From the NCBI GenBank assembly GCA_002069765.1, contig MWBZ01000022.1:1-52875 (forward strand): DNA of 52,875 nt, read 5' to 3'. Positions 1-7,657 of this stretch are shown one piece after another (position 1 is the stretch's first letter; each line of letters begins with the position of its first letter). The translations under genes and the position numbers were made by a program. The DNA comes from a bacterium ADurb.Bin243 (GTDB taxonomy: Bacteria > Muiribacteriota > UBA9980). The notes beneath the pieces are model-generated. The model was not told the origin of the DNA and searched no databases. It was given only the letters and a program-made list of their open reading frames with translations.

Positions 1-1
1 A

Positions 2-127
2 AAAGCGGCGCTGGCAAATGAAGAATTCAAGGCGCTGCTGGTGAACCCGAACGGCTCGGTGATCGTGGATAAGGCTCTGCCGACAGGCGATTTCTGCCTT
101 ACTTTCGGCCCGGCGATAGCCAGATAA
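2..127 (+). CDS. C-terminal end of an upstream gene (probable pseudopilin-operon member)
   Basis: An open frame enters from the left edge and gives 41 residues ending in CLTFGPAIAR before a TAA at 125-127. It has no recognisable domain. It stops 18 bases before a PilV-like prepilin gene on the same strand, so it is probably part of the same pilin/pseudopilin operon, and such proteins often end in short beta-rich tails of this kind. The true start lies outside the window. Function is inferred only from position. Confidence 0.55.
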   Translation, partial: KAALANEEFKALLVNPNGSVIVDKALPTGDFCLTFGPAIAR

Positions 128-145
128 GGCGATGATTTTAAAATT

Positions 146-529
146 ATGATGAAACTCATGAAATATTCAAAAAAACGAATATTCGGTTTTTCCCTGGTCG
201 AGGTCATGATCGCGGCCGCGATTCTCGCCATGGGTTCTATTTCGGTTTTTCAGCTTTTTACTTTTACCACCAGAAGCACGAGGGCGATTTACAATAATTC
301 GGTGGCTCTCAACCTCGCAAGGACCACGCTTGAGCAGGTAGAAGCGCTCGGCGCGTCCAAATTTCCGGCGCAAAGCGCGAGCGAAGTCAAAACAGACCGT
401 AACGTTTTCACCGTCGAAACGAATATAAGCAAGCTGTCGAAAATTTTTTCGCAAGCCGATGTAGCGGTCAAATATAAGGAAAGCGGTCGCGACGTTAAGT
501 TGAGCCTTTCTATGATAGTGTATAATTAA
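146..529 (+). CDS. PilV/GspI-like prepilin-type N-terminal methylation protein
   Basis: This 127-residue protein begins with a short basic leader (KKRIFG) followed by FSLVEVMIAAAILAMG. That is a class III prepilin signal: cleavage after Gly, Phe at +1, Glu at +5, then a hydrophobic helix. The Met-Gly plus 'LARTTLEQVEALG' that follows is typical of minor pilins of the PilV/GspI type. Such proteins are processed by a prepilin peptidase in the inner membrane and prime type IV pili or type II secretion pseudopili. ATGs at 146, 149 and 158 are all possible starts and the SD is weak (AAGG near 126). A PilW-like gene follows 40 bases downstream. Confidence 0.75.
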   Translation: MMKLMKYSKKRIFGFSLVEVMIAAAILAMGSISVFQLFTFTTRSTRAIYNNSVALNLARTTLEQVEALGASKFPAQSASEVKTDRNVFTVETNISKLSKIFSQADVAVKYKESGRDVKLSLSMIVYN

Positions 530-569
530 CCGCCAAAAAGAGGAAAAATAAAAATAGGCGCAGGCGCGT

Positions 570-1238
570 ATGAAAAATGAGTATGTAAAAAAAATTAATA
601 ACGAAGCCCGTTTAATTTTTAAAGCGCCGGCTTCCAGGCGCGCTATAACTTTGAGCGAGCTTCTGGTGGCCATATCTATAGCCGCGGTCGTTATCATGGC
701 GGCCTATGCGATTTTTTCATCCAGCTTAAGGCAGTTTACCGACGGAATCAACCAGCTCGAGGCGCAGCGCAACGGCCGAAGGGTTATATCTTTCATGCGC
801 AAAAAAATAGCTTCGGCCGTCTGCGGAATAAAAGCTTCCTCGGCCGGCGACAAAGCGCCTACCGGGCTTTCCAGCGGAATAGAGCTCGGCGTCCCCGAAG
901 AAAACGCGGCTTCGAAACTCAACGATTCAGACGTTTTTTATAAGACCATAACCGAAACTTATTACCTTTCCGCCGGCAAGATAATGCTTAAAGACGAAAA
1001 AAATCACCAGCCCCGCAAAGTATTCGATTCCGTCAAGTCGATTTATTTTAAAATTTTCACAATTAAACGCGGCGCGGTCAGCGTTCCGGCGATTTTAGTC
1101 ACCGTCGAAACTTTTTGCGGCAACCAGAGCGCGTCTTATGAATCGATGGTGACTCCCGTGTTTATTAACGGCCTTAAATCCGCTGAATCCATGATACTTC
1201 CGATAGTCAATTCATACGCCGTCGAAACAGCCAATTAA
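570..1238 (+). CDS. PilW/GspJ-like prepilin-type protein
   Basis: This 222-residue protein has an unusually long basic leader (about 25 residues) ending in SRRA, then ITLSELLVAISIAAVVIMAA. If cleavage falls after Ala, Glu is at +5 as the family requires. The usual -1 Gly is replaced by Ala, which prepilin peptidases tolerate in some minor pilins. The body ('AQRNGRRVISFMRKKIASAV') resembles PilW/GspJ minor pilins, which often sit next to PilV/GspI as here. It is probably a membrane-anchored initiator of a pilus or pseudopilus. The pair looks like the tail of a minor-pilin operon. Confidence 0.7.
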   Translation: MKNEYVKKINNEARLIFKAPASRRAITLSELLVAISIAAVVIMAAYAIFSSSLRQFTDGINQLEAQRNGRRVISFMRKKIASAVCGIKASSAGDKAPTGLSSGIELGVPEENAASKLNDSDVFYKTITETYYLSAGKIMLKDEKNHQPRKVFDSVKSIYFKIFTIKRGAVSVPAILVTVETFCGNQSASYESMVTPVFINGLKSAESMILPIVNSYAVETAN

Positions 1239-1318
1239 ATTTTTTAAACTTATTAATCTTTCTTTTTAATTTCCGATAATTATAAAAACCTATTAAAAAG
1301 GAGGCGAAGCTTTTTTCG

Positions 1319-1741
1319 ATGCAAAATTTAAAATGTCAGAAGTGCGGCACGCACTTTATCACTGAAAATATTTCAGGAGTGGCGGTTAAAACATGCGTAA
1401 AATGCAAGCTCGTTTTTATCGACGGCGTCGAAGTCACCAGGCTGCGCGAAGGCCATAACGCATATAGCGCCGGCCAGACCATCTCGAGGCACGCTTACGA
1501 AACTACCAGCGCCACGCATATGATCAGCGAAAAGTGTCCGCGCTGCGAAGTCAAACTAAGAGACGAAGAATATATCAAGAATTCCAATATCCACTTCAAG
1601 CTCTGCGATAAGTGTCTATCAATAATGTTCGACGCCGGAGAGCTCGATAAGTTAAAACATTATCAAATATCGCCGGCAACTAAAATTTATGACGAATTCG
1701 AAGAACTATTTCCCGTCATGAAAAAAGTATTGGCAGGATAA
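1319..1741 (+). CDS. Zinc-ribbon protein with two TFIIB-type zinc fingers
   Basis: This 140-residue soluble protein has four CxxC knuckles arranged as two zinc ribbons: CQKC...CVKC near residues 5-31 and CPRC...CDKC near residues 72-100, the latter followed by 'IMFDAGELDKL'. The spacing and the aromatic/acidic segment after the second knuckle match the bacterial zf-TFIIB family (PF13453), whose function is unknown. A strong SD (AAGGAGG, about 1298-1304) precedes the ATG. It lies about 80 bases after the pilin genes and before a bidirectional terminator, so it could be the last gene of that operon or have its own promoter. No enzymatic residues are visible. Confidence 0.7.
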   Translation: MQNLKCQKCGTHFITENISGVAVKTCVKCKLVFIDGVEVTRLREGHNAYSAGQTISRHAYETTSATHMISEKCPRCEVKLRDEEYIKNSNIHFKLCDKCLSIMFDAGELDKLKHYQISPATKIYDEFEELFPVMKKVLAG

Positions 1742-1778
1742 TTAAAGCCGCGGATTTAACGGCTGAATAGATTCAATA

Positions 1779-1812
1779 AAAAAGAGGCCTCCTTTTCGGG
1801 CGGCCTCTTTTT
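1779..1812. terminator. Bidirectional intrinsic terminator between convergent genes
   Basis: AAAGAGGCC (1781-1789) pairs with GGCCTCTTT (1802-1810), flanked by an A-run and a T-run. It can stop transcription from both the zinc-ribbon gene (+) and pepF (-). Confidence 0.9.
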
Positions 1813-1842
1813 TATATGCGATAATAATTTACTAAGGCTGTA

Positions 1843-3654
1843 TTAGAGCTTCAGGTATTCGTCGATATGGCCTTTTACGACATTGAGGCTGTCGAGCCAG
1901 AACTTTTCTTTGGTAATATCGATCGCGAATTTTTTAGTGAGGTCCGCGGCCATGAACATTCCGGTCGAGCGCAGAAGATCGTTGTATTTGGGGACGAACT
2001 TCTGGCCGTCGCGTTCGAATATCTTGTAAAGCCCGAGTCCGAAAAGGAACCCGAAAGCGTACGGATAATTGTAAAACGCGAGTTCGGGCATATAGTAGTG
2101 GAGTTTTACAGCCCACATGTACTGATGGAAGGTTTTGGAGTCGAGCCCTGCGCCGTAGGTAGCTTTCTGCGCCTTAAGCATGATATCGCAGAAATCGTCG
2201 GCCGAAAGTTCGTTGCCCGCGCGCCTGTCGAATACTTCTTTTTCGAAAAGGAAGCGCGAGTGGATATCGACGATGAGCTGGCTTGCGCCTATCAGCTGAG
2301 TTTCGAGCAGCGCGAGTTTTTCGGCTTTATTGGCGTTCTTGAGCGCGGCGTTTAAAATGATGGTTTCGCAGAAGATCGAAGCGGTTTCGGCGAGCGTCAT
2401 GGGCGTTGAACGCTGCGTCATGGTGAGGCCTTTCTGGCATTCGTTGTGATAGGCGTGGCCCAGTTCGTGCGCGATGGTTAAAACCTGCTCGAAAGATCCG
2501 TCGAAGTTGCATAATATTCTTGATTCTTCGGTTTTGGGCACGGGCATGCAGAAGGCGCCGCCGCGTTTTCCGTCGCGCGGATATACGTCGATCCATTTGT
2601 TTTTAAAAGCGCGCGCTGCGAGTCCGCCGAGGTCTTTTGAAAAAGCGTTGAAATTGTCCACTACGAATTCGCAGGCCTCTTTATATGTGAAACGGCGTTC
2701 GGATTTTCCCACAGGGGCGAAAAGGTTCCACCATGAAAGCGATTTTTCGCCGAGGCGTGAAGCTTTTTTCTTGAAATATTTTCTGAACATGTCGAACGAG
2801 CTGGCCATGGCCGAAAGCAAAGCTTTATGAGTTTTTTCGTCTATCCTGTTCATATCGAGCGAATGGTGCGTGCATGATTTGCGGCCGCGCTGGATATTGA
2901 GCGTTATGTTGTGGCCTTTTACGCCGTTAAGAGAGGCTGCCAGAGGCTCGCGCGCGGATTCCCAGGCTTTTATTTCGGCTTCGTAGGCTGCCTTTCTGGT
3001 TTTTTCATCGGCGCTGTAGGCGAGGTTTCTGATCTGCGCCATGGGCATGTTTTCGGTTTTTCCTTTTATGGTTACGGGCGCTTTAAGCTGCGACGATACT
3101 ACGCCCTGCAGCTTTGAAAATGCCTGTCCTCCGCTTAAAGCCAGCTCCGCGGCTAGGCGTTCTTTTTCTTCGCTCATAAGGTATTTGCTCTGTTCGTAAG
3201 CCTCTTCTAAATAAAAGCGGTGCTCCTGTAAGTTTTCGTTGAGCGCGCAGAGCTTTTCGAGGTTCGGCCCGACGGTGCCTATGAATCCCTGCAGCATTAC
3301 GTCGAGATTTTTAAGCGCCACTCCGATTTTTTCGAGCTCGGAAGTTTTTTGTGCGGCGAGTTTGTTGTAAGAATCGGTCGAGTAAAAAGAAAAAACGAAA
3401 GCGTCGAGGGTGGTGTACATCATAATCGCTTTATTCATTAGTTCTACGGCATGGGCGAGTTTGTCGGCGCAGGCCGCGTCGGCTTTTATTTTTTTGGGGT
3501 CGCCCTTCGTTATGCCGTTGTCCTGGAAATATTTACCGGCGCTTTCTATAAGCTTCTGAAGGAATTGCCAGTCTTTTTTCATATCGGCCGTTTCGAGGCC
3601 GCGGTATACGTTTGAAAGGTCCCAGCGGATATCTTCGCTGACGTTTTTTTTCAT
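1843..3654 (-). CDS. pepF: Oligoendopeptidase F, M3 family zinc metallopeptidase
   Basis: This is a cytoplasmic oligopeptidase of about 603 residues, the usual PepF length (about 600). The zinc site HELGH lies at about residues 396-400 within 'TIAHELGHAYHNEC', and the expected downstream Glu region is present ('TLAETASIFCE'). The N-terminal helical lobe and the C-terminal 'YPYAFGFLFGLGLY' block are family hallmarks. The frame also contains an ATG 9 bases upstream (3663), but the SD (GGGAG) abuts that codon and sits 9 bases from the ATG at 3654, so 3654 is the better start. It is monocistronic, convergent with the zinc-ribbon gene, and probably recycles short peptides. Confidence 0.93.
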   Translation of the reverse strand: MKKNVSEDIRWDLSNVYRGLETADMKKDWQFLQKLIESAGKYFQDNGITKGDPKKIKADAACADKLAHAVELMNKAIMMYTTLDAFVFSFYSTDSYNKLAAQKTSELEKIGVALKNLDVMLQGFIGTVGPNLEKLCALNENLQEHRFYLEEAYEQSKYLMSEEKERLAAELALSGGQAFSKLQGVVSSQLKAPVTIKGKTENMPMAQIRNLAYSADEKTRKAAYEAEIKAWESAREPLAASLNGVKGHNITLNIQRGRKSCTHHSLDMNRIDEKTHKALLSAMASSFDMFRKYFKKKASRLGEKSLSWWNLFAPVGKSERRFTYKEACEFVVDNFNAFSKDLGGLAARAFKNKWIDVYPRDGKRGGAFCMPVPKTEESRILCNFDGSFEQVLTIAHELGHAYHNECQKGLTMTQRSTPMTLAETASIFCETIILNAALKNANKAEKLALLETQLIGASQLIVDIHSRFLFEKEVFDRRAGNELSADDFCDIMLKAQKATYGAGLDSKTFHQYMWAVKLHYYMPELAFYNYPYAFGFLFGLGLYKIFERDGQKFVPKYNDLLRSTGMFMAADLTKKFAIDITKEKFWLDSLNVVKGHIDEYLKL

Positions 3655-3795
3655 TGAGAACATCTCCCGTCAAAATAATTTGATTTTTTTGAATATTCAA
3701 TATTCGTTTAAATGGTATAACTTTTTAGATTTGTAAATATTATACAACATTATTTCTATTTTTCAAATATATTTTTGAAATGCGATAATATTTTA

Positions 3796-3824
3796 TTGAC
3801 AAAATTAAAGCTTTATGTGATTAT
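3796..3824 (+). promoter_or_regulatory. Promoter for the nucleosidase gene
   Basis: TTGACA (3796-3801), 17-base spacer, GATTAT (3819-3824) with an extended -10 TG at 3816-3817. It lies inside the longer possible frame starting at 3775, which argues that translation begins at 3856. Confidence 0.6.
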
Positions 3825-3855
3825 TAATAAAAATCCAGCCGGAAAGGGTATTTCA

Positions 3856-4632
3856 ATGATCGAAAACGAAAGCGTAAAATACAGGGTCGGAATAATCTGC
3901 CCTGTGAGCCGCGAATACGAGGCGTGCAAAAAAAGGCTCGCTCTTGGCGAAGAAACCGTTTACAACAAAAAGAAAATCGCCCGGGCGTTCAAAAACGGCA
4001 TTTTTATCACGGCGGTTCTGGCCGGTTTCGGCAAAATAAACTGCGCCTGCGCGGCGGGATGGCTTGCAGGCGATTTAAAATGCGATATCCTTATCGACAG
4101 CGGCTCCGCCGGCGCGCTCGACGGGTGCTGCGGCATAGGAGATATAGTTTTCAGCGCAGACGTTTATGAGTACGACATGCTGCCGGTGGAAAAGTTTAAA
4201 AAATTTAAAAGCGAACTTTCCAGCGCTACTTCGCTCGCGTCCCTGATTGAAATTGAAGGTTCCGCGGACATTTTTGCCGGTTACGTAAAACTGGCGGAAG
4301 CGGCTTCGGGCCGTGCGGTTTTTACCGGCAACTGCGCCTGCGGCGAAAAAGACGTAAATTCGACGAAGCTCAAAGAAACCCTTAAAAACTCTTACGGCTG
4401 CATGATATGCGACTGGGAAAGTTCCGCCGTCGTTAAAACCGCCAATCTGCGCTCCGTCGATTGTTTTTCGATCAGAAGCGTAAGCGACCATGCCGACGAA
4501 AATATGATGAAAGATTACAGGGCTAACGCGGACGGATCGCTGGATAAACTATATGAAGCCGTCGCAATTTTTATATACGGCGGCTGGATGCAAAAATTAT
4601 TCGACCGTAAAAATTCATTTTTTTCGATTTGA
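3856..4632 (+). CDS. 5'-methylthioadenosine/S-adenosylhomocysteine nucleosidase-like protein
   Basis: This 258-residue protein belongs to the PNP/UDP phosphorylase superfamily. Landmarks of MtnN are readable in order: 'VGIICPVSREYE' with a Glu aligned to E. coli Glu12, 'AGFGKINCACA', 'DSGSAGALD', 'DWESSAV' aligned to the purine/ribose-binding MEA segment, and 'SVSDHAD' with the catalytic Asp. The family hydrolyses MTA and SAH to adenine plus thioribose derivatives. Sequence drift is marked (Cys-rich, DWESS in place of EMEAA), so a different nucleoside or futalosine substrate is possible. The start at 3856 is chosen for its SD (AAAGGG) and because a promoter lies just upstream. Confidence 0.72.
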   Translation: MIENESVKYRVGIICPVSREYEACKKRLALGEETVYNKKKIARAFKNGIFITAVLAGFGKINCACAAGWLAGDLKCDILIDSGSAGALDGCCGIGDIVFSADVYEYDMLPVEKFKKFKSELSSATSLASLIEIEGSADIFAGYVKLAEAASGRAVFTGNCACGEKDVNSTKLKETLKNSYGCMICDWESSAVVKTANLRSVDCFSIRSVSDHADENMMKDYRANADGSLDKLYEAVAIFIYGGWMQKLFDRKNSFFSI

Positions 4633-4657
4633 CATATAAGAAAAAATAATATATAAT
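4629..4657 (+). promoter_or_regulatory. Full-consensus sigma70-type promoter
   Basis: TTGACA (4629-4634), exactly 17 bases, TATAAT (4652-4657). Both hexamers match the consensus perfectly. The -35 overlaps the stop of the upstream gene. It drives the ABC ATPase gene with a leader of about 35 bases. Confidence 0.85.
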
Positions 4658-4698
4658 TCAATCGACTTTTTTAACGTTAAAATGAAAGGGTGAATTTA

Positions 4699-5811
4699 AT
4701 GGCTCAAGTTATATTGCAACAGGTGACCAAAAGATATGACGGCAACAATGAATACACTATATTCCCTACCGATTTAAGCATTAAAGACAAAGAATTTCTG
4801 GTTATGGTAGGCCCTTCGGGCTGCGGCAAAACGACCACGCTCAGAATGATCGCCGGCCTGGAAGAAATCACCGACGGAAAGATTTTCATAGGGGAAACGC
4901 TGGTTAACGACCTGCAGCCGAAAGACCGCGATATCGCCATGGTTTTTCAAAACTACGCGCTCTATCCGCACATGAATATTTTCGATAATATGGCGTTCGG
5001 CCTTACCCTCAGAAATTTTGCGAAAGAAGAAATACAGAAGCGCGTAGAAAACGCCGCTAAAATACTCGATCTTACCACTTACCTGGACAAAAAGCCCAAG
5101 CAGCTTTCGGGCGGTCAGCGTCAGCGCGTTGCGCTGGGCCGCGCTATCGTGCGCGATCCCAAAGTGTTCCTGATGGACGAACCGCTGTCCAACCTCGACG
5201 CCAAACTTCGCGTTTCGATGCGCGCCGAAATCAGAAAACTCCACAAACGCCTCGATTCCACTACGATATATGTAACCCACGATCAGACCGAAGCTATGAC
5301 GATGGGCGACCGCATAGCCATTTTCAACAAGGGCCGCATACAGCAGGCCGACGAGCCCCAAAAGGTTTACGACCATCCGGCCAACAAATTCGTCGCCGGC
5401 TTTATAGGCTCTCCCGCGATGAATTTCATAAAATGCACGGTTAAAAACGCAGGCGGCCAGAATTACGAAATTTGCGGCCTCAACAAAGAGTTCACTGTAA
5501 AATACACCGACAAAGACAACAAGCTTTCTAAATACAACGATAAAAAAATGACGCTCGGCGTTCGCCCGGAAAGCTTCGAGCTTTATAAAAACGCGGCTCC
5601 GGCGGACAATCTTATAGACATAAACGCCGACCTCGTGGAACTTCTCGGCAGCGAGCGCTATGTTCACTTTAAAATAGGCGACGACAACGCGGTGGCCAAG
5701 TTCGAATCCGGCTGCGGAGTTCACGAAAGCGATAAAATCAAAGTCCGCGTCATCACCGAAAAGATACATCTTTTCGAATGCGATACGGAAGACGAAAAAA
5801 CAATAGTCTAA
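4699..5811 (+). CDS. ABC transporter ATPase, MalK/UgpC/MsmX type
   Basis: This 370-residue nucleotide-binding subunit has Walker A GPSGCGKTT (about 38-46), Q-loop 'VFQNYALYPHM', signature LSGGQ (about 136), Walker B 'VFLMDEP' (about 156), switch 'VTHDQ' (about 193) and a C-terminal TOBE/OB regulatory region (about 240-365). This layout is typical of carbohydrate-importer ATPases (MalK, UgpC, MsmX). No permease or binding protein is adjacent, so it is an orphan ATPase that may serve several importers, as MsmX does in Bacillus. A GTG at 4690 is in frame, but the SD AAAGGG (4685-4690) fits the ATG at 4699. Confidence 0.92.
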   Translation: MAQVILQQVTKRYDGNNEYTIFPTDLSIKDKEFLVMVGPSGCGKTTTLRMIAGLEEITDGKIFIGETLVNDLQPKDRDIAMVFQNYALYPHMNIFDNMAFGLTLRNFAKEEIQKRVENAAKILDLTTYLDKKPKQLSGGQRQRVALGRAIVRDPKVFLMDEPLSNLDAKLRVSMRAEIRKLHKRLDSTTIYVTHDQTEAMTMGDRIAIFNKGRIQQADEPQKVYDHPANKFVAGFIGSPAMNFIKCTVKNAGGQNYEICGLNKEFTVKYTDKDNKLSKYNDKKMTLGVRPESFELYKNAAPADNLIDINADLVELLGSERYVHFKIGDDNAVAKFESGCGVHESDKIKVRVITEKIHLFECDTEDEKTIV

Positions 5812-5839
5812 TTTCCATAAAACGGCTTTTATAAAACAC

Positions 5840-5866
5840 GCGGCGCGCCAACAGCGCCGCATCATT
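5840..5866 (+). terminator. Probable terminator hairpin after the ABC ATPase
   Basis: GCGGCGC (5840-5846) pairs with GCGCCGC (5854-5860) over a 7-base loop. The T-tract that follows is weak. Confidence 0.5.
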
Positions 5867-5910
5867 ATTTTAACGACGCCGTAAAAATGAAAGTGAAACT
5901 GGAGACGATT

Positions 5911-7578
5911 ATGAATTTTAAAAAAATATCGACGGGTATTATATGCGCCGCCATCGCCGCGATGGTTATATTTTCGCAGTGCGCCGCTTTCGCGGCGGAG
6001 CTCGAAAAAGCGATACCGGAAAACGCTTCGGCGGTCCTGTTTTTAAACTACTCCAAAGATAAGTTTTACGAAAAAAGCGTTAAATTCTTCAACCAGATAG
6101 CCGCTCTCGAAGATAAAAAAGAAACCGACGCTTTGCGCGAAAAAATGGGAATAGCTTTTAACGACCCTGTCTTTCTCGCGTCCATATCAGGAGTCGCAGC
6201 CGTTTATTTCGACGATATGAAAAAGCAGCCTCTTTCCACCCAGGAGGTCCCGCTGGCAATAGTTTTGAAGATGGCCAATAAAGAAGCTTTTATGATCAAT
6301 CTGCAAAATTTCAAAGCCGCCGTTTCGAAAGATTCGCCGGACAACGAATACAGCCTTTTCGTGCGCAAGGATTCCATAGAAGTCGAAATAGTCGAAAGAA
6401 AAGATAAAACCGAACATTTCGCGTTCGTCGTAGTAGACGATCTTTTGATCGGCGGTTTCGGCGCGAAAACTGCGGTGAATTCCATAAACAGAGTGCTTAA
6501 CGTCATCAAAAAAGGCGAAGGCGGAATCGACGGATCGTCAAATTACAAACAGGCGCTTTCGGCTATATCGGCCGACGTGCCGGTTTACTTTTATCTCGAC
6601 GGCGCGTTCGTAAAAAAATACGCAGCCGAAGAAAGCCTTCTGCCCGACCTGGACTACGTTAAAAGCGTATGTTTTTCTTTTAACGCGGCCGCAGGCCGTT
6701 TGACCGTCGACGGCGCGATAATCACCGATAAAGATAATCCCAAAAACGCTTTCGCGAAATATTTCACGTTCGAAGGCGCCGGGCTTAAAGCGCCCGCGAT
6801 GCTCGACGGCGACACGGTCCTCTACATGGGCGGCCGTATGCATCTCGATCCTAAAGTGATAGCCGAAGACAAAGATTTAAAAGACGTTAAGCAGCAGATA
6901 AAAAAGAACCTCGGCGTGGACTTCGAAAAAGACATCATGCCCTGGGCGGCCGAAGAGTTCTTTTTAGCTTTTTCAAGCTACAGGGCCCTGCCGCTGCCGG
7001 TAATGCCTGCCCCTAAAATATATTTCGGCATAAAATCCAGAGATAAAGAGGCGTGCGAAAAGTGCATGCAGCAGATGCTTCCCGCGCTCGAACTCAAAGA
7101 CCTCAAAAAAGACACCATATCCGACGTCAATTATTATTTTTCGCCGGTCCCCACTCCCAACAATATAATGCCCGAATTCGGCCTGACGCTGGCTTATGTA
7201 AACGATTTTTTGATATTCGCTTCGTCGAAAGACGCCCTGAATCCTCTTATAGCGGCGAAATCCAGGCCGGAAAAATCGCTCGCCGCCAATAAAGATTTTA
7301 TGGCCGACCTGGGGCCTCTCTTAGATTCATCTATATTTTCAGCTTATTTCAATAACGCGTTGGCCTCCGATCTCATATTGAGCGTTTTGCAGCTTTCTCC
7401 GGAACATAAGCTGGGCGAACTCGAAACGGATGTTTTAAAGCTGATAAACGGCGTGGCCGGCGGCTTTACCTTTAAGGACGCGGCGCTTAAATTCAGGATC
7501 AATCTAAGCGTCAATAAGGAAATGTATAATAAGATACTGAGCCCAGAATGGATAAAAAAATCGGAGAATTCAAAATAA
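5911..7578 (+). CDS. Exported DUF3352-like protein, paralogue 1
   Basis: This is a protein of about 555 residues with a clear Sec signal peptide (MNFKKISTG..., hydrophobic core, AAFAAE cleavage site). The mature part begins 'LEKAIPENASAVLFLNYSKD' and contains repeated 'FFLAFSSYRALP', 'YFGIKSRDKEACEKCM' and 'NDFLIFASSKDAL' segments. These resemble the two-lobed DUF3352 family of exported bacterial proteins of unknown function; the assignment is from pattern memory. No catalytic motif is visible. The start at 5911 is supported by GGAGA about 6 bases upstream. A second, diverged gene with the same architecture lies 79 bases downstream, suggesting tandem duplication and a shared envelope role. 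Confidence 0.6.
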   Translation: MNFKKISTGIICAAIAAMVIFSQCAAFAAELEKAIPENASAVLFLNYSKDKFYEKSVKFFNQIAALEDKKETDALREKMGIAFNDPVFLASISGVAAVYFDDMKKQPLSTQEVPLAIVLKMANKEAFMINLQNFKAAVSKDSPDNEYSLFVRKDSIEVEIVERKDKTEHFAFVVVDDLLIGGFGAKTAVNSINRVLNVIKKGEGGIDGSSNYKQALSAISADVPVYFYLDGAFVKKYAAEESLLPDLDYVKSVCFSFNAAAGRLTVDGAIITDKDNPKNAFAKYFTFEGAGLKAPAMLDGDTVLYMGGRMHLDPKVIAEDKDLKDVKQQIKKNLGVDFEKDIMPWAAEEFFLAFSSYRALPLPVMPAPKIYFGIKSRDKEACEKCMQQMLPALELKDLKKDTISDVNYYFSPVPTPNNIMPEFGLTLAYVNDFLIFASSKDALNPLIAAKSRPEKSLAANKDFMADLGPLLDSSIFSAYFNNALASDLILSVLQLSPEHKLGELETDVLKLINGVAGGFTFKDAALKFRINLSVNKEMYNKILSPEWIKKSENSK

Positions 7579-7657
7579 TCGCCGGCGGAAAACGCCCGCT
7601 ATTTTAAATCCGTAAAACCACGTAGTAAAATAAAAATAATGAAAGGATTGATCGTTA

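Noticed and set aside
3775-3855. Upstream extension of the nucleosidase gene (27 extra codons)
   Set aside because: A promoter lies inside it, no SD precedes 3775, and the extension does not match the family. The SD supports 3856.
4774-5865. 363-codon open frame on the minus strand
   Set aside because: It lies opposite the ABC ATPase, whose motifs are complete. Composition (Phe/Val/Ala/Arg-rich) is that of a codon shadow.
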